Of a stretch of DNA of 64,000 bases, positions 57,921 to 64,000 are shown piece by piece (positions within the stretch are counted from its first letter, which is position 1; every line of letters starts with the position of its first letter). The DNA comes from Hymenobacter lucidus. Lineage in GTDB: Bacteria > Bacteroidota > Bacteroidia > Cytophagales > Hymenobacteraceae. The notes beneath the pieces were generated by a model. That model ran no database searches. It was not told the DNA's origin and saw only the letters and a program-made list of their open reading frames with translations. Made by a program: the position numbers and the translations under genes. The stretch lies in assembly GCF_020447265.1 (NCBI RefSeq), contig NZ_JAJADR010000006.1, forward strand, positions 186,001 through 250,000, read 5' to 3'.

Positions 57921-58957
57921 CGTCTGTTCTGCGGGTTTTGGGGCCGCTCGGGCGCGTCATTCACCAGGGAGTCGAGCAGGTCGGGTGAAATGTTGAGGTT
58001 GCCGATTTTGGAGGCGTTTTCGGCCAGCTCGCGGAAGGCCAGGGCAATGTTGAACTTGGGGTCGGGGTTGTTGCTCAGGGCTACCAGCAGCTTCCAGTCC
58101 ATGTCTTTGTAGGGCCGCAGGGTGGTTTCGAGCACGTAGCCGCGGGTATCGGCCTCGCGGCGCTGGTTTTCGGCGTTCTGCTCAATCAGCATCTTGCGCT
58201 GCTCTTCCACGGCAATGTCGGCCTGCACCTTCATTTCGCGCAGCTGCCGGGTGCTGGCCGCCCGCTGCATCTCGCCCTCAATCTTCTTCTCGGCAATCTG
58301 CTTGTTTTTTTCCTCCACCGCAATTTCGGTGTTCAGCTCACTTTCCTTGATTTTGCGCTCCTGCTCCACGGCAAAGTTGCGGCGCTCAAAAATGGCCTGA
58401 TCGGCTTCCTGCTGCAGCTTTTCGCGGGTTTCGGTTTCCAGGGCCCGGCCCATTTCGGGTGTGGCTTTCACGGCCAGAATGTTCACGCCCAGCACCTCGA
58501 TGCCCAGCAGCCCCACGGCCTTCGACGCGGCCAGTCCCTCCACAATGTTGACCTCAATGGCCTTGGCCGCCCGCATGGCGTCTTTCAGCGTGAGGCTCTG
58601 CACGAAGGTGGCCGTAGCGGTCTGGGCCTCGTTGATGATGCGCTGGTGGAGCTTTTCCAGGTCGTTTTTCTTGTACACGCCCCGGCTATCCACGGTGAAG
58701 TCGAGCACCTCGGCCAGCTGCTTGGGGTTGCCGGCCTTGTAGGTTATCTGGCCCTGAATCGAGACGGTCTGGTAGTCGTGGGTGGTTTCGTTGAAGATGA
58801 AGGGCAAGTCATTGCTGCCCATCGGAATGGCCACAATGGAGCTGTTGGGGCCGAAATAATAGAACGACAACCCCCGCCCTTCCTTCACAATCCGGCCATT
58901 CTTGTAGTGAATGGCGTAGGTCATCGAATCGAACTTGATATGGTTTATTCCGAACAT
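57917..58957 (-). CDS. SPFH/Band 7 domain protein
   Basis: A 346-residue protein of the stomatin/prohibitin/flotillin/HflK family. It starts MFGINHIKFDSMTYAIHYKNGRIVKEGRG, has an SPFH core (TYKAGNPKQLAEVLDFTVDSRGVYKK, IINEAQTATATFVQSLTLKDAM) and a long coiled coil at about 195-290 rich in Glu, Lys and Arg (EKNKQIAEKKIEGEMQRA). There is no N-terminal transmembrane helix, so it is peripheral or cytosolic. Such proteins form large ring scaffolds. The ATG at 58957 fits; a longer frame adds unrelated residues. Confidence 0.85.
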   Translation of the reverse strand: MFGINHIKFDSMTYAIHYKNGRIVKEGRGLSFYYFGPNSSIVAIPMGSNDLPFIFNETTHDYQTVSIQGQITYKAGNPKQLAEVLDFTVDSRGVYKKNDLEKLHQRIINEAQTATATFVQSLTLKDAMRAAKAIEVNIVEGLAASKAVGLLGIEVLGVNILAVKATPEMGRALETETREKLQQEADQAIFERRNFAVEQERKIKESELNTEIAVEEKNKQIAEKKIEGEMQRAASTRQLREMKVQADIAVEEQRKMLIEQNAENQRREADTRGYVLETTLRPYKDMDWKLLVALSNNPDPKFNIALAFRELAENASKIGNLNISPDLLDSLVNDAPERPQNPQNRR

Positions 58958-59103
58958 AGCGGCGGGGTGAAGAGGTTGGCGCGACGGTAAAAGTATCCAT
59001 AGTTCTGAATACTGCCCACGGGCCGGCCTCACTTCCTCACCCGAAACGAATCCGGCGCTGCATCTTTGGGCTTTGCTGCACCCTACTGCTGACTCCTGAT
59101 CTT

Positions 59104-59634
59104 ATGCCTGCTTTTTCGCGGCGGCTTTACCGCCCCTGGTTTTTCACGTTGCTGCTGGGGCTGGCATTGGTGCTGCTGGAGCTCGAAACAGGTGCCTGGC
59201 TTTGTCCGCCGGTTCTGGTCGTGGCCGGGCTGGGGTTGCCCATCAGCCTGTTGCTGACCTTTCTGGGTTCGGGCCGCCTACAGCGGCTGGCCCGCTCCGT
59301 TGCTATTGCGTTGGGGTTGGCAATTCTGGCTTTTCCCGTCGTCAGCCACTGGCAGCAGCAGGTTTCGCAGCGCCGGGCTGCCGGACTTATCCGGGCCCTG
59401 GGCGCGTTTCACACCGCCCAGCACGCCTATCCCGATTCACTTGAACAATTGGTGCCGGCCTATTTGCCGCAGTTGCCCCGCACCGGCTACAGCCTGCTGA
59501 GCCGAACTCCGTTTGCCTATATCCCGCCCCGCCTGACGCAGAATGTCACCGTCTATGGGCTGGGCTACGGACAGGGCTTTTTCGTGGAGGCCAGCTATAG
59601 CAGCAAAACCGGCCGGTGGCACTACGACGATTAA
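59104..59634 (+). CDS. Hypothetical membrane protein
   Basis: A 176-residue protein. Two hydrophobic hairpins (FFTLLLGLALVLLELETGAWL, PPVLVVAGLGLPISLLLTFLG) and a third helix at about 65-85 (SVAIALGLAILAFPVV) precede a soluble C-terminal region that ends in a pilin-like or small beta domain (RAAGLIRALGAFHTAQHAYPDSLEQLVPAYL). The C-terminal part resembles the type II secretion pseudopilin pattern of an N-terminal helix and DSLEQLVPAYLP segment, as also found in stand-alone proteins. Function unknown. A CATCTTTG sequence lies upstream. Confidence 0.65.
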   Translation: MPAFSRRLYRPWFFTLLLGLALVLLELETGAWLCPPVLVVAGLGLPISLLLTFLGSGRLQRLARSVAIALGLAILAFPVVSHWQQQVSQRRAAGLIRALGAFHTAQHAYPDSLEQLVPAYLPQLPRTGYSLLSRTPFAYIPPRLTQNVTVYGLGYGQGFFVEASYSSKTGRWHYDD

Positions 59635-59680
59635 ATCAGCGTAAACTCTGAACTTCGCCCGCCAAACCCAGCCCCGCGCC

Positions 59681-60607
59681 ATGCCCACTACGCCCACCGC
59701 CCCGTTCCGCACCATCGACCCCGCCCTGATTAAGCCCAGCGAGCTGCACCCGTTTCTGGTGGGAGCTGTAGCGCCGCGGCCGGTGGCCTTTGCCAGCACC
59801 ATCTCGGCCGATGGCAGCGTGAACCTGAGCCCTTACAGCTTCTTCAACTGTTTCGGCTCCAACCCGCCGATTCTGGTGTTTTCGCCCGCCAACCGGGTGC
59901 GCGACAACTCCCAAAAGCACACGCTGCAAAACGTGCGTGAGGTGTCCGAAGTCGTGATTCACATCTGCGACTACGCTATGGTTGAGCAAATGTCATTGGC
60001 CAGCACCGAGTATGCAAAGGGCGTGAATGAGTTCGTCAAGGCTGGTTTTACCGAAGTGCCGAGCCAGCGCGTGCGGCCCCCGCGCGTGGCCGAAGCTCCC
60101 GCCGCCTTCGAGTGCGTGGTCGAGCAAATCATTGAGCTGGGGCAAAACAACGGGGCCGGCAACCTGATTATCTGCCGCGTCGTGCTGGCCCATTTCCGCG
60201 AGGACATCGTGCTGCCCAGCGGCACCGGCATCGACCCGTTCAAGCTCGACGCCATTGCCCGCCTCGGCGGCGACTGGTACTCCCGTGCTTCGGGCAGCAG
60301 TTTGTTTGAAGTGCCCAAGCCCAACCGCAACATGGGCATCGGCTACGACCAGCTCCCCGAGCATCTGCGCACTTCCGACCTGCTCACCGGCAACAATCTG
60401 GGCCGCCTCGGCAACATCGAGCGCGAAGCCCTGCCCACGCCCGCGCAGGTAGCCGAATTCCGCCAGGAGCCGCTGGTAGCCTACACCCTGAACAAATACC
60501 GCGAAACGCCGGCCGAACTGAAAAAGCAGCTGACGCTGCTGGGCCAGCAGTTTCTGGAGGAAGGCAAGCTGCTCGACGCCTGGAAAGTGCTGCTGCTGGC
60601 CGAGTAA
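59681..60607 (+). CDS. Flavin reductase family protein
   Basis: A 308-residue protein. The flavin-reductase domain covers about 20-200: LVGAVAPRPVAFASTISADGSVNLSPYSFFNCFGSNPPILVFSP and RDNSQKHTLQNVREVSEVVIHI are hallmark segments of the split-barrel FMN-binding fold. A C-terminal helical extension of about 60 residues is uncommon. Members reduce FMN with NAD(P)H or bind it for monooxygenases; no partner gene is in the window. It lies 46 bp after the hypothetical membrane gene and ends before a terminator. Confidence 0.88.
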   Translation: MPTTPTAPFRTIDPALIKPSELHPFLVGAVAPRPVAFASTISADGSVNLSPYSFFNCFGSNPPILVFSPANRVRDNSQKHTLQNVREVSEVVIHICDYAMVEQMSLASTEYAKGVNEFVKAGFTEVPSQRVRPPRVAEAPAAFECVVEQIIELGQNNGAGNLIICRVVLAHFREDIVLPSGTGIDPFKLDAIARLGGDWYSRASGSSLFEVPKPNRNMGIGYDQLPEHLRTSDLLTGNNLGRLGNIEREALPTPAQVAEFRQEPLVAYTLNKYRETPAELKKQLTLLGQQFLEEGKLLDAWKVLLLAE

Positions 60608-60627
60608 GCCTTCAGGACAACAAACAG

Positions 60628-60662
60628 GAAAGCGCGTCAAAAAAAGTTTTGACGCGCTTTCC
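60628..60662 (+). terminator. Intrinsic terminator
   Basis: A GGAAAGCGCGTCAAAA...TTTTGACGCGCTTTCC stem of 16 bp. Closes the flavin reductase transcript. Confidence 0.8.
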
Positions 60663-60687
60663 AAAAAACTGATGACAGGGATTTAGG

Positions 60688-60798
60688 TCAGGTCTTACGA
60701 ATTCTATTCCAGTAAACTATTAGTGCTATTCCCACTGCTACCGAGCCGAATATTTTAAGCATCCCAAACCAATTGACATGAACCTCTATTATTTCCAT
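60688..60798 (-). CDS. Small 36-residue membrane protein
   Basis: An ATG (60796-60798) opens a 36-codon frame ending TGA: MEIIEVHVNWFGMLKIFGSV at the N-terminus, then AVGIALIVYWNRIRKT. A single hydrophobic helix (about 13-30) is followed by a positively charged end, a common layout for bacterial small membrane proteins. The stretch is AT-rich compared with its neighbours and lies 19 bp downstream of the GNAT stop, on the same strand. No homolog can be named; expression is not shown. Confidence 0.45.
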   Translation of the reverse strand: MEIIEVHVNWFGMLKIFGSVAVGIALIVYWNRIRKT

Positions 60799-60817
60799 AT
60801 AAATATAAATGACCTAG

Positions 60818-61666
60818 TTAGCTGATTCTCCATTCCATTTCAAATAATGACAAGTCCAGCGGCTCCCACCCGGCGGCTTGCAGAAAGCTGTAGCCCGGCC
60901 CCTGGGTTACCATTGGCATCATCAGCGGCGGCCCGGAAAAAGCGGATTCCATGGCCTGCAGGAGCCGGCGGCCCCAGCCCTGCCGCCGGTACGCCCGGGC
61001 CACAATTATCGTCAGCACCAACGTCCGCTCAGCCTCGGGGCGCAGCAGTACAAAGGCCTTATCATCGAGCGAAAATGCCCGCGTAGGTGCCGAGGCAGCC
61101 ATCAGCGACTCCGCCGCAAACATCCAGGGCAAATTAGGCTTCCCTTCCCGAGCCACTAAGTAAGCCACTTGCAGCGGGTCGACTTCGGTGAGTGGAGCGG
61201 CATTTTCTACCGCGCCCGGCACGCGCCGAAACGTGAACAGCTCCCGGGTATTCTGAAAACCCAGTCGCTCGTAGAGCCGCCGGGCCCGCTCGTTGGGCAC
61301 AAATACTTCCAGCAGCATGCTCCGGTCGTGGCGGGCTTGGGCTTCGTCGAGGGCCGCTTGCAGCATCTGCTGGCCGTAGCGTTTGCCCCGGGCTTCAATC
61401 ACCAGGCCCATAGCTGCTACCCGGCTTGTGTAGCCCCGCCGGGCCATGAGCACCAGCCCCACCAGTTTCCCATCCGCAAACCACAGCTTGCTGGCCTGCG
61501 CGTCGAGATGCTCACTGCGAAAGCGCCGCTCAAAGGTTTCGGGCGTGAACACCAGCGGCACGAAATACTCCTCGAAGGAGCGGTTCATAGCCGTGGTTAC
61601 CTCGGCCGAGGCGAAGTCGAGGATGGGACGGGCCGTGAGCAGTGTGGAGTTGGGAGCAGAATTCAT
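60818..61666 (-). CDS. GNAT family N-acetyltransferase with two GNAT domains
   Basis: A 282-residue protein. The first GNAT domain (about 15-150) has acetyl-CoA motif A MGLVIEARGKRYGQQMLQAAL and motif B SMLLEVFVPNERARRLYERLGF. A second, weaker domain follows, with VLTIIVARAYRRQGWGRRLLQAME (motif A) at about 220-245. Tandem GNAT proteins act on small molecules or peptides. The substrate is unknown. Cotranscription with the small membrane protein downstream (60688) is plausible. Confidence 0.85.
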   Translation of the reverse strand: MNSAPNSTLLTARPILDFASAEVTTAMNRSFEEYFVPLVFTPETFERRFRSEHLDAQASKLWFADGKLVGLVLMARRGYTSRVAAMGLVIEARGKRYGQQMLQAALDEAQARHDRSMLLEVFVPNERARRLYERLGFQNTRELFTFRRVPGAVENAAPLTEVDPLQVAYLVAREGKPNLPWMFAAESLMAASAPTRAFSLDDKAFVLLRPEAERTLVLTIIVARAYRRQGWGRRLLQAMESAFSGPPLMMPMVTQGPGYSFLQAAGWEPLDLSLFEMEWRIS

Positions 61667-61707
61667 AGAAATAGAATAAAAGGAGCTTTGAAGCCACTAA
61701 AAAAGCA

Positions 61708-61735
61708 AAAAGCCCGCACCGAAGCGCAGGCTTTT
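61708..61735 (-). terminator. Intrinsic terminator of alanine dehydrogenase (UUCG tetraloop)
   Basis: On the minus strand a 12-bp stem with two wobble pairs caps in a TTCG tetraloop and is followed by a T run, about 67 bp past the ald stop. Confidence 0.75.
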
Positions 61736-61801
61736 CAGATTTGAGCACAGCCACAAAATCCGACGACTCCGGAAAATCCGCCGTAATCTGTGGTTCAGAA
61801 C

Positions 61802-63028
61802 CTAATTCCGTACGGCAATCATCAGCCCCAGCTCCTTATAGCGCATGTTGAATTTCTTGGCAATCGAAGCGTTGGTCAACGAGCCTTTGTAGACGTACAC
61901 GCCGGAGCGGAAATGCTCGTTGGTAAACAACACCTCGTTGATGCCCCCGTGCTGGCTGATTTCCTGCAAAATGGGTGTGAAGATGTTGCTCAGGGCATTG
62001 GTGGCGGTGCGCGGCACGCGCGAGGCAATGTTGGGCACGCAGTAGTGCACCACGTCGTACTTGCGGAATACGGGCTTGCTGTGGCTGGTCATTTCCGAGG
62101 TTTCGAAGCAGCCGCCCTGGTCAATGCTCACGTCGATAATCACCGACCCGGGCGCCATGCTGGCTACCACGCTTTCGGGCACCATAAACGGAATCCTGCC
62201 TTCCTCGGCATTCAGAGCGCCAATAACCACGTCGGCCCGGCGGATCTGCTGGTTGAGCACGAATGTGTCGAGCGTGCTGGTATAGAGCGTGGTGCCCAGG
62301 TTTTGCTTGAGGCGACGCAGCTTATACAAATGGTTGTCGAACACCTTCACCTCGGCGCCCAGCCCGGTGGCGGCGCGGGCGGCGTACTCGGCCACGGTGC
62401 CCGCGCCCAGAATAACCACCTGCGACGGGGGCACGCCCGTAATGCCGCCCAGAATCACCCCTTTGCCCTCGTTGGAACGGGCCAGGTACTCGGCTGCTAC
62501 CAGCATGACGGTAGAGCCCGCAATTTCGCTCATGGCCCGCACCACCGGCTTGGCCCCTGAGGGGTCCTTGATCAGCTCGAAGCTGATGGCATTCACCTTC
62601 TTGCGCAGAATGGCCGAAATGTAGTCCGACGTGAGGGAGCCGAACTGCAGGGCCGAAATCAGGGTCTGGTTGGCCTTCAGATAGTCGATTTCCTCGTGGG
62701 TGGGCGGAGCCACTTTCAGAATGATGTCGGCTTCGTATACTTCCTTGGCTGAATAGGCAATGGTGGCCCCGGCCTCGGAGTAGTCGTGGTCGGAATACTT
62801 GCTGGGCTCCCCGGCCCCGCTTTCCATCACCACTTCGTGGCCCTCATTCACGAGGTGCTTCACGGCTTCGGGCGTCAGGCAGATGCGGTTTTCCTGCAGC
62901 GAGGTTTCCCGGGGCAGACCAATAAACAGCTTGCGCTTGCGCGTTTCCACGGCCAGCATGGATTCCTGCGTGTAGAAAGCGCGGCTCGTGGCCAGCGACT
63001 CAAATCCGGGAGGTATTGCTTCGGGCAT
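61802..63028 (-). CDS. ald: Alanine dehydrogenase
   Basis: A 408-residue enzyme of the AlaDH/PNT family. FIGLPRETSLQENRICLTPEAV holds the substrate-binding Arg; VVILGAGTVAEYAARAATGLGAEVKVFD is the NAD-binding motif; LKANQTLISALQFGSL and DVVIGALNAEEGRIPFMV are conserved. Interconverts L-alanine and pyruvate with NAD. The N-terminal 25 residues are a non-conserved extension. The ATG at 63028 is suitable. Its 5' side abuts an inverted repeat (63037-63127). Confidence 0.9.
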   Translation of the reverse strand: MPEAIPPGFESLATSRAFYTQESMLAVETRKRKLFIGLPRETSLQENRICLTPEAVKHLVNEGHEVVMESGAGEPSKYSDHDYSEAGATIAYSAKEVYEADIILKVAPPTHEEIDYLKANQTLISALQFGSLTSDYISAILRKKVNAISFELIKDPSGAKPVVRAMSEIAGSTVMLVAAEYLARSNEGKGVILGGITGVPPSQVVILGAGTVAEYAARAATGLGAEVKVFDNHLYKLRRLKQNLGTTLYTSTLDTFVLNQQIRRADVVIGALNAEEGRIPFMVPESVVASMAPGSVIIDVSIDQGGCFETSEMTSHSKPVFRKYDVVHYCVPNIASRVPRTATNALSNIFTPILQEISQHGGINEVLFTNEHFRSGVYVYKGSLTNASIAKKFNMRYKELGLMIAVRN

Positions 63029-63036
63029 CTGTTTTC

Positions 63037-63127
63037 AATTAAGAAGTAAGAATCATGAGTTATGAATTGCAAGCCCCTCTTCCCACTAGTGCTACCATGA
63101 ACAGCGGGCGGAGCTTACTTCTTAATT
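63037..63127. repeat. Inverted repeat of AATTAAGAAGTAAG
   Basis: Left arm 63037-63050 and right arm 63114-63127 are perfect 14-bp complements. The right arm contains the tsaE stop codon, and the sequence beyond it (AATTCTTAATTC to about 63141) is more of the same low-complexity repeat and encodes the last TsaE residues. Confidence 0.75.
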
Positions 63128-63556
63128 CTCAATTCTTAATTCCCTAGAAGTGGGTCCAGTAACGGTGAGCGTGACGAGCAGCCGGTCGGGGGGTAAAAGC
63201 GCCGCAACGCGGCTCGGCCACTCTATCAGGCAAAGATAGCCAGAATCGAAGTACTCGAGCGCACCAATGTTGACGGCCTCCTGCGGGTCGTCGAGGCGGT
63301 AGAAATCGAAGTGGTAGATGGGCTGGTCGCGGGCGTCGCGGTACTCGTTGACGAGGGCAAACGTGGGGCTGCTCACGTCGTCTAGCACGCCCATCGTGGC
63401 GCACAGGGCTTTGATGAGTGTGGTTTTACCCGCGCCCATTTCACCTTCAAACTCGACGATGGTGCGGCCCGAAGCAGCCACGGCGGCATGAAGCCGGGTG
63501 GCGGCGGCGGGCAGCTCGGCCAAACTGGCAACCGGAATAGTGAGAGGCAACTGCAT
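63122..63556 (-). CDS. tsaE: tRNA threonylcarbamoyladenosine biosynthesis ATPase TsaE
   Basis: A 144-residue P-loop ATPase of the TsaE/YjeE family. Walker A is FEGEMGAGKTTLIKALC; VSSPTFALVNEYRD, YHFDFYRLDD and YLCLIEWPSRV are family motifs. With TsaB and TsaD it makes N6-threonylcarbamoyladenosine in tRNA. The length is normal, though the last five residues (LRIEN) come from repeat sequence. Confidence 0.95.
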   Translation of the reverse strand: MQLPLTIPVASLAELPAAATRLHAAVAASGRTIVEFEGEMGAGKTTLIKALCATMGVLDDVSSPTFALVNEYRDARDQPIYHFDFYRLDDPQEAVNIGALEYFDSGYLCLIEWPSRVAALLPPDRLLVTLTVTGPTSRELRIEN

Positions 63557-63826
63557 CCGGCAAATGTCGGCAGATTTGGCGTTTTACCACGCTTGCCCGG
63601 CAAAGTGGCGGCGGAACATTTTTGGTAGTGCCCGGAAAGCAGCTTGCATAAGAAGGCGCCCGGCGGAGCATGTAGCGCACTGTGCCCCGCCGAAGCAGTT
63701 CCCGGCTCGATACACGGGAAGCGGGGCCGGCACCACTATTCTACCGACTCAGCACAAAATATCCGTTGGGCAGGCATCCTTCATGACATATCATGCATCT
63801 ATTAGATACTGCTGGTCTACCTCGCT

Positions 63827-64000
63827 ATGCTTTCCAACATTCTCTTTTACTCGCTCGACAAAGCCATCAAGCAGTATCGGCGCTTTGCCCAGGCCAACAT
63901 TGACCGGGCCGGCATTGCCATTACCATCGACCAGTGGCTGGTGCTGCGCGTGATTCTGGAAACCGACGACCTGACCCAAACCGAAATCGGGGACCGGGTT
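63827..64000 (+). CDS. MarR family transcriptional regulator, N-terminal part (cut by window edge)
   Basis: The first 58 residues of a winged-HTH regulator that runs off the right edge. MLSNILFYSLDKAIKQYRRFAQANIDRAG is the dimerisation helix and ITIDQWLVLRVILETDDLTQTEIGDRV the start of the recognition HTH, the typical MarR opening. Target and ligand are not visible. The 270-bp gap to tsaE (63557-63826) shows no other gene. Confidence 0.8.
   Translation, partial: MLSNILFYSLDKAIKQYRRFAQANIDRAGIAITIDQWLVLRVILETDDLTQTEIGDRV

Overview
The window is a high-GC chromosomal segment of a Bacteroidota (Cytophagales) bacterium, most likely Hymenobacter or a close relative. Three things point there. Short TAnnTTTG (-7) boxes, the Bacteroidota promoter signature, lie 15-35 bp upstream of several starts. 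Typical families are present: GLPGLI-type secreted proteins, ECF sigma / zinc-finger anti-sigma / DUF4097 operons, and XRE regulators fused to a membrane domain. Intergenic palindromic repeats of the GTCATCCTGAGC...GAAGGACCTT type recur throughout. No rRNA, tRNA, CRISPR array, prophage or complete insertion sequence was found.

Layout. 1-3.3 kb (mostly minus strand): a cut lutA-like gene, HMG-CoA lyase, an aspartyl-protease-like protein and an XRE/membrane regulator. 3.3-3.6 kb: an array of six palindromic 41-42 bp units between the regulator and a divergent M23 lipoprotein. 5-15 kb: envelope genes, including a subtilase translationally coupled to an outer-membrane-type protein, an OmpA lipoprotein, 2'-5' RNA ligase, M28 peptidase, and a DUF1028 / histidine phosphatase / DUF3298 operon. 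15-24 kb: surE, DoxX, M14 peptidase, an ABC exporter and a Crp-type regulator. 24-27.5 kb: a GLPGLI protein, an ECF sigma / membrane-protein pair, a nonsense-interrupted gene and a short HTH remnant. 27.6-35.3 kb: ribBA, two glycosyltransferases, a RCK potassium channel and dnaG. 35.6-38.9 kb: a compact sigma / anti-sigma / DUF4097 / DUF4097 operon. 39-44 kb: mrp and NifU-like Fe-S genes, two AT-richer accessory genes, and fumarylacetoacetase. 44-53 kb: an alcohol dehydrogenase pair, an AT-rich FkbM methyltransferase, acs, a TetX-like monooxygenase with an AraC regulator, and an MHS transporter. 53-64 kb: a domesticated transposase-like zinc-ribbon/HTH protein, a CrtI-like oxidoreductase, M28 peptidase, an SPFH / NAD-kinase-fold pair, flavin reductase, GNAT, alanine dehydrogenase, tsaE, and the start of a MarR gene.

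Most genes are housekeeping, catabolic or envelope functions. The unexplained structure is largely non-coding. It comprises the 41-42 bp palindromic array (3319-3538), a family of about seven long interspersed palindromes including one chimera and one internally deleted copy, two further inverted-repeat families whose arms run into or supply stop codons, and two very long perfect hairpins (24 and 29 bp). Several starts are best placed by the -7 boxes, and some use GTG or TTG.
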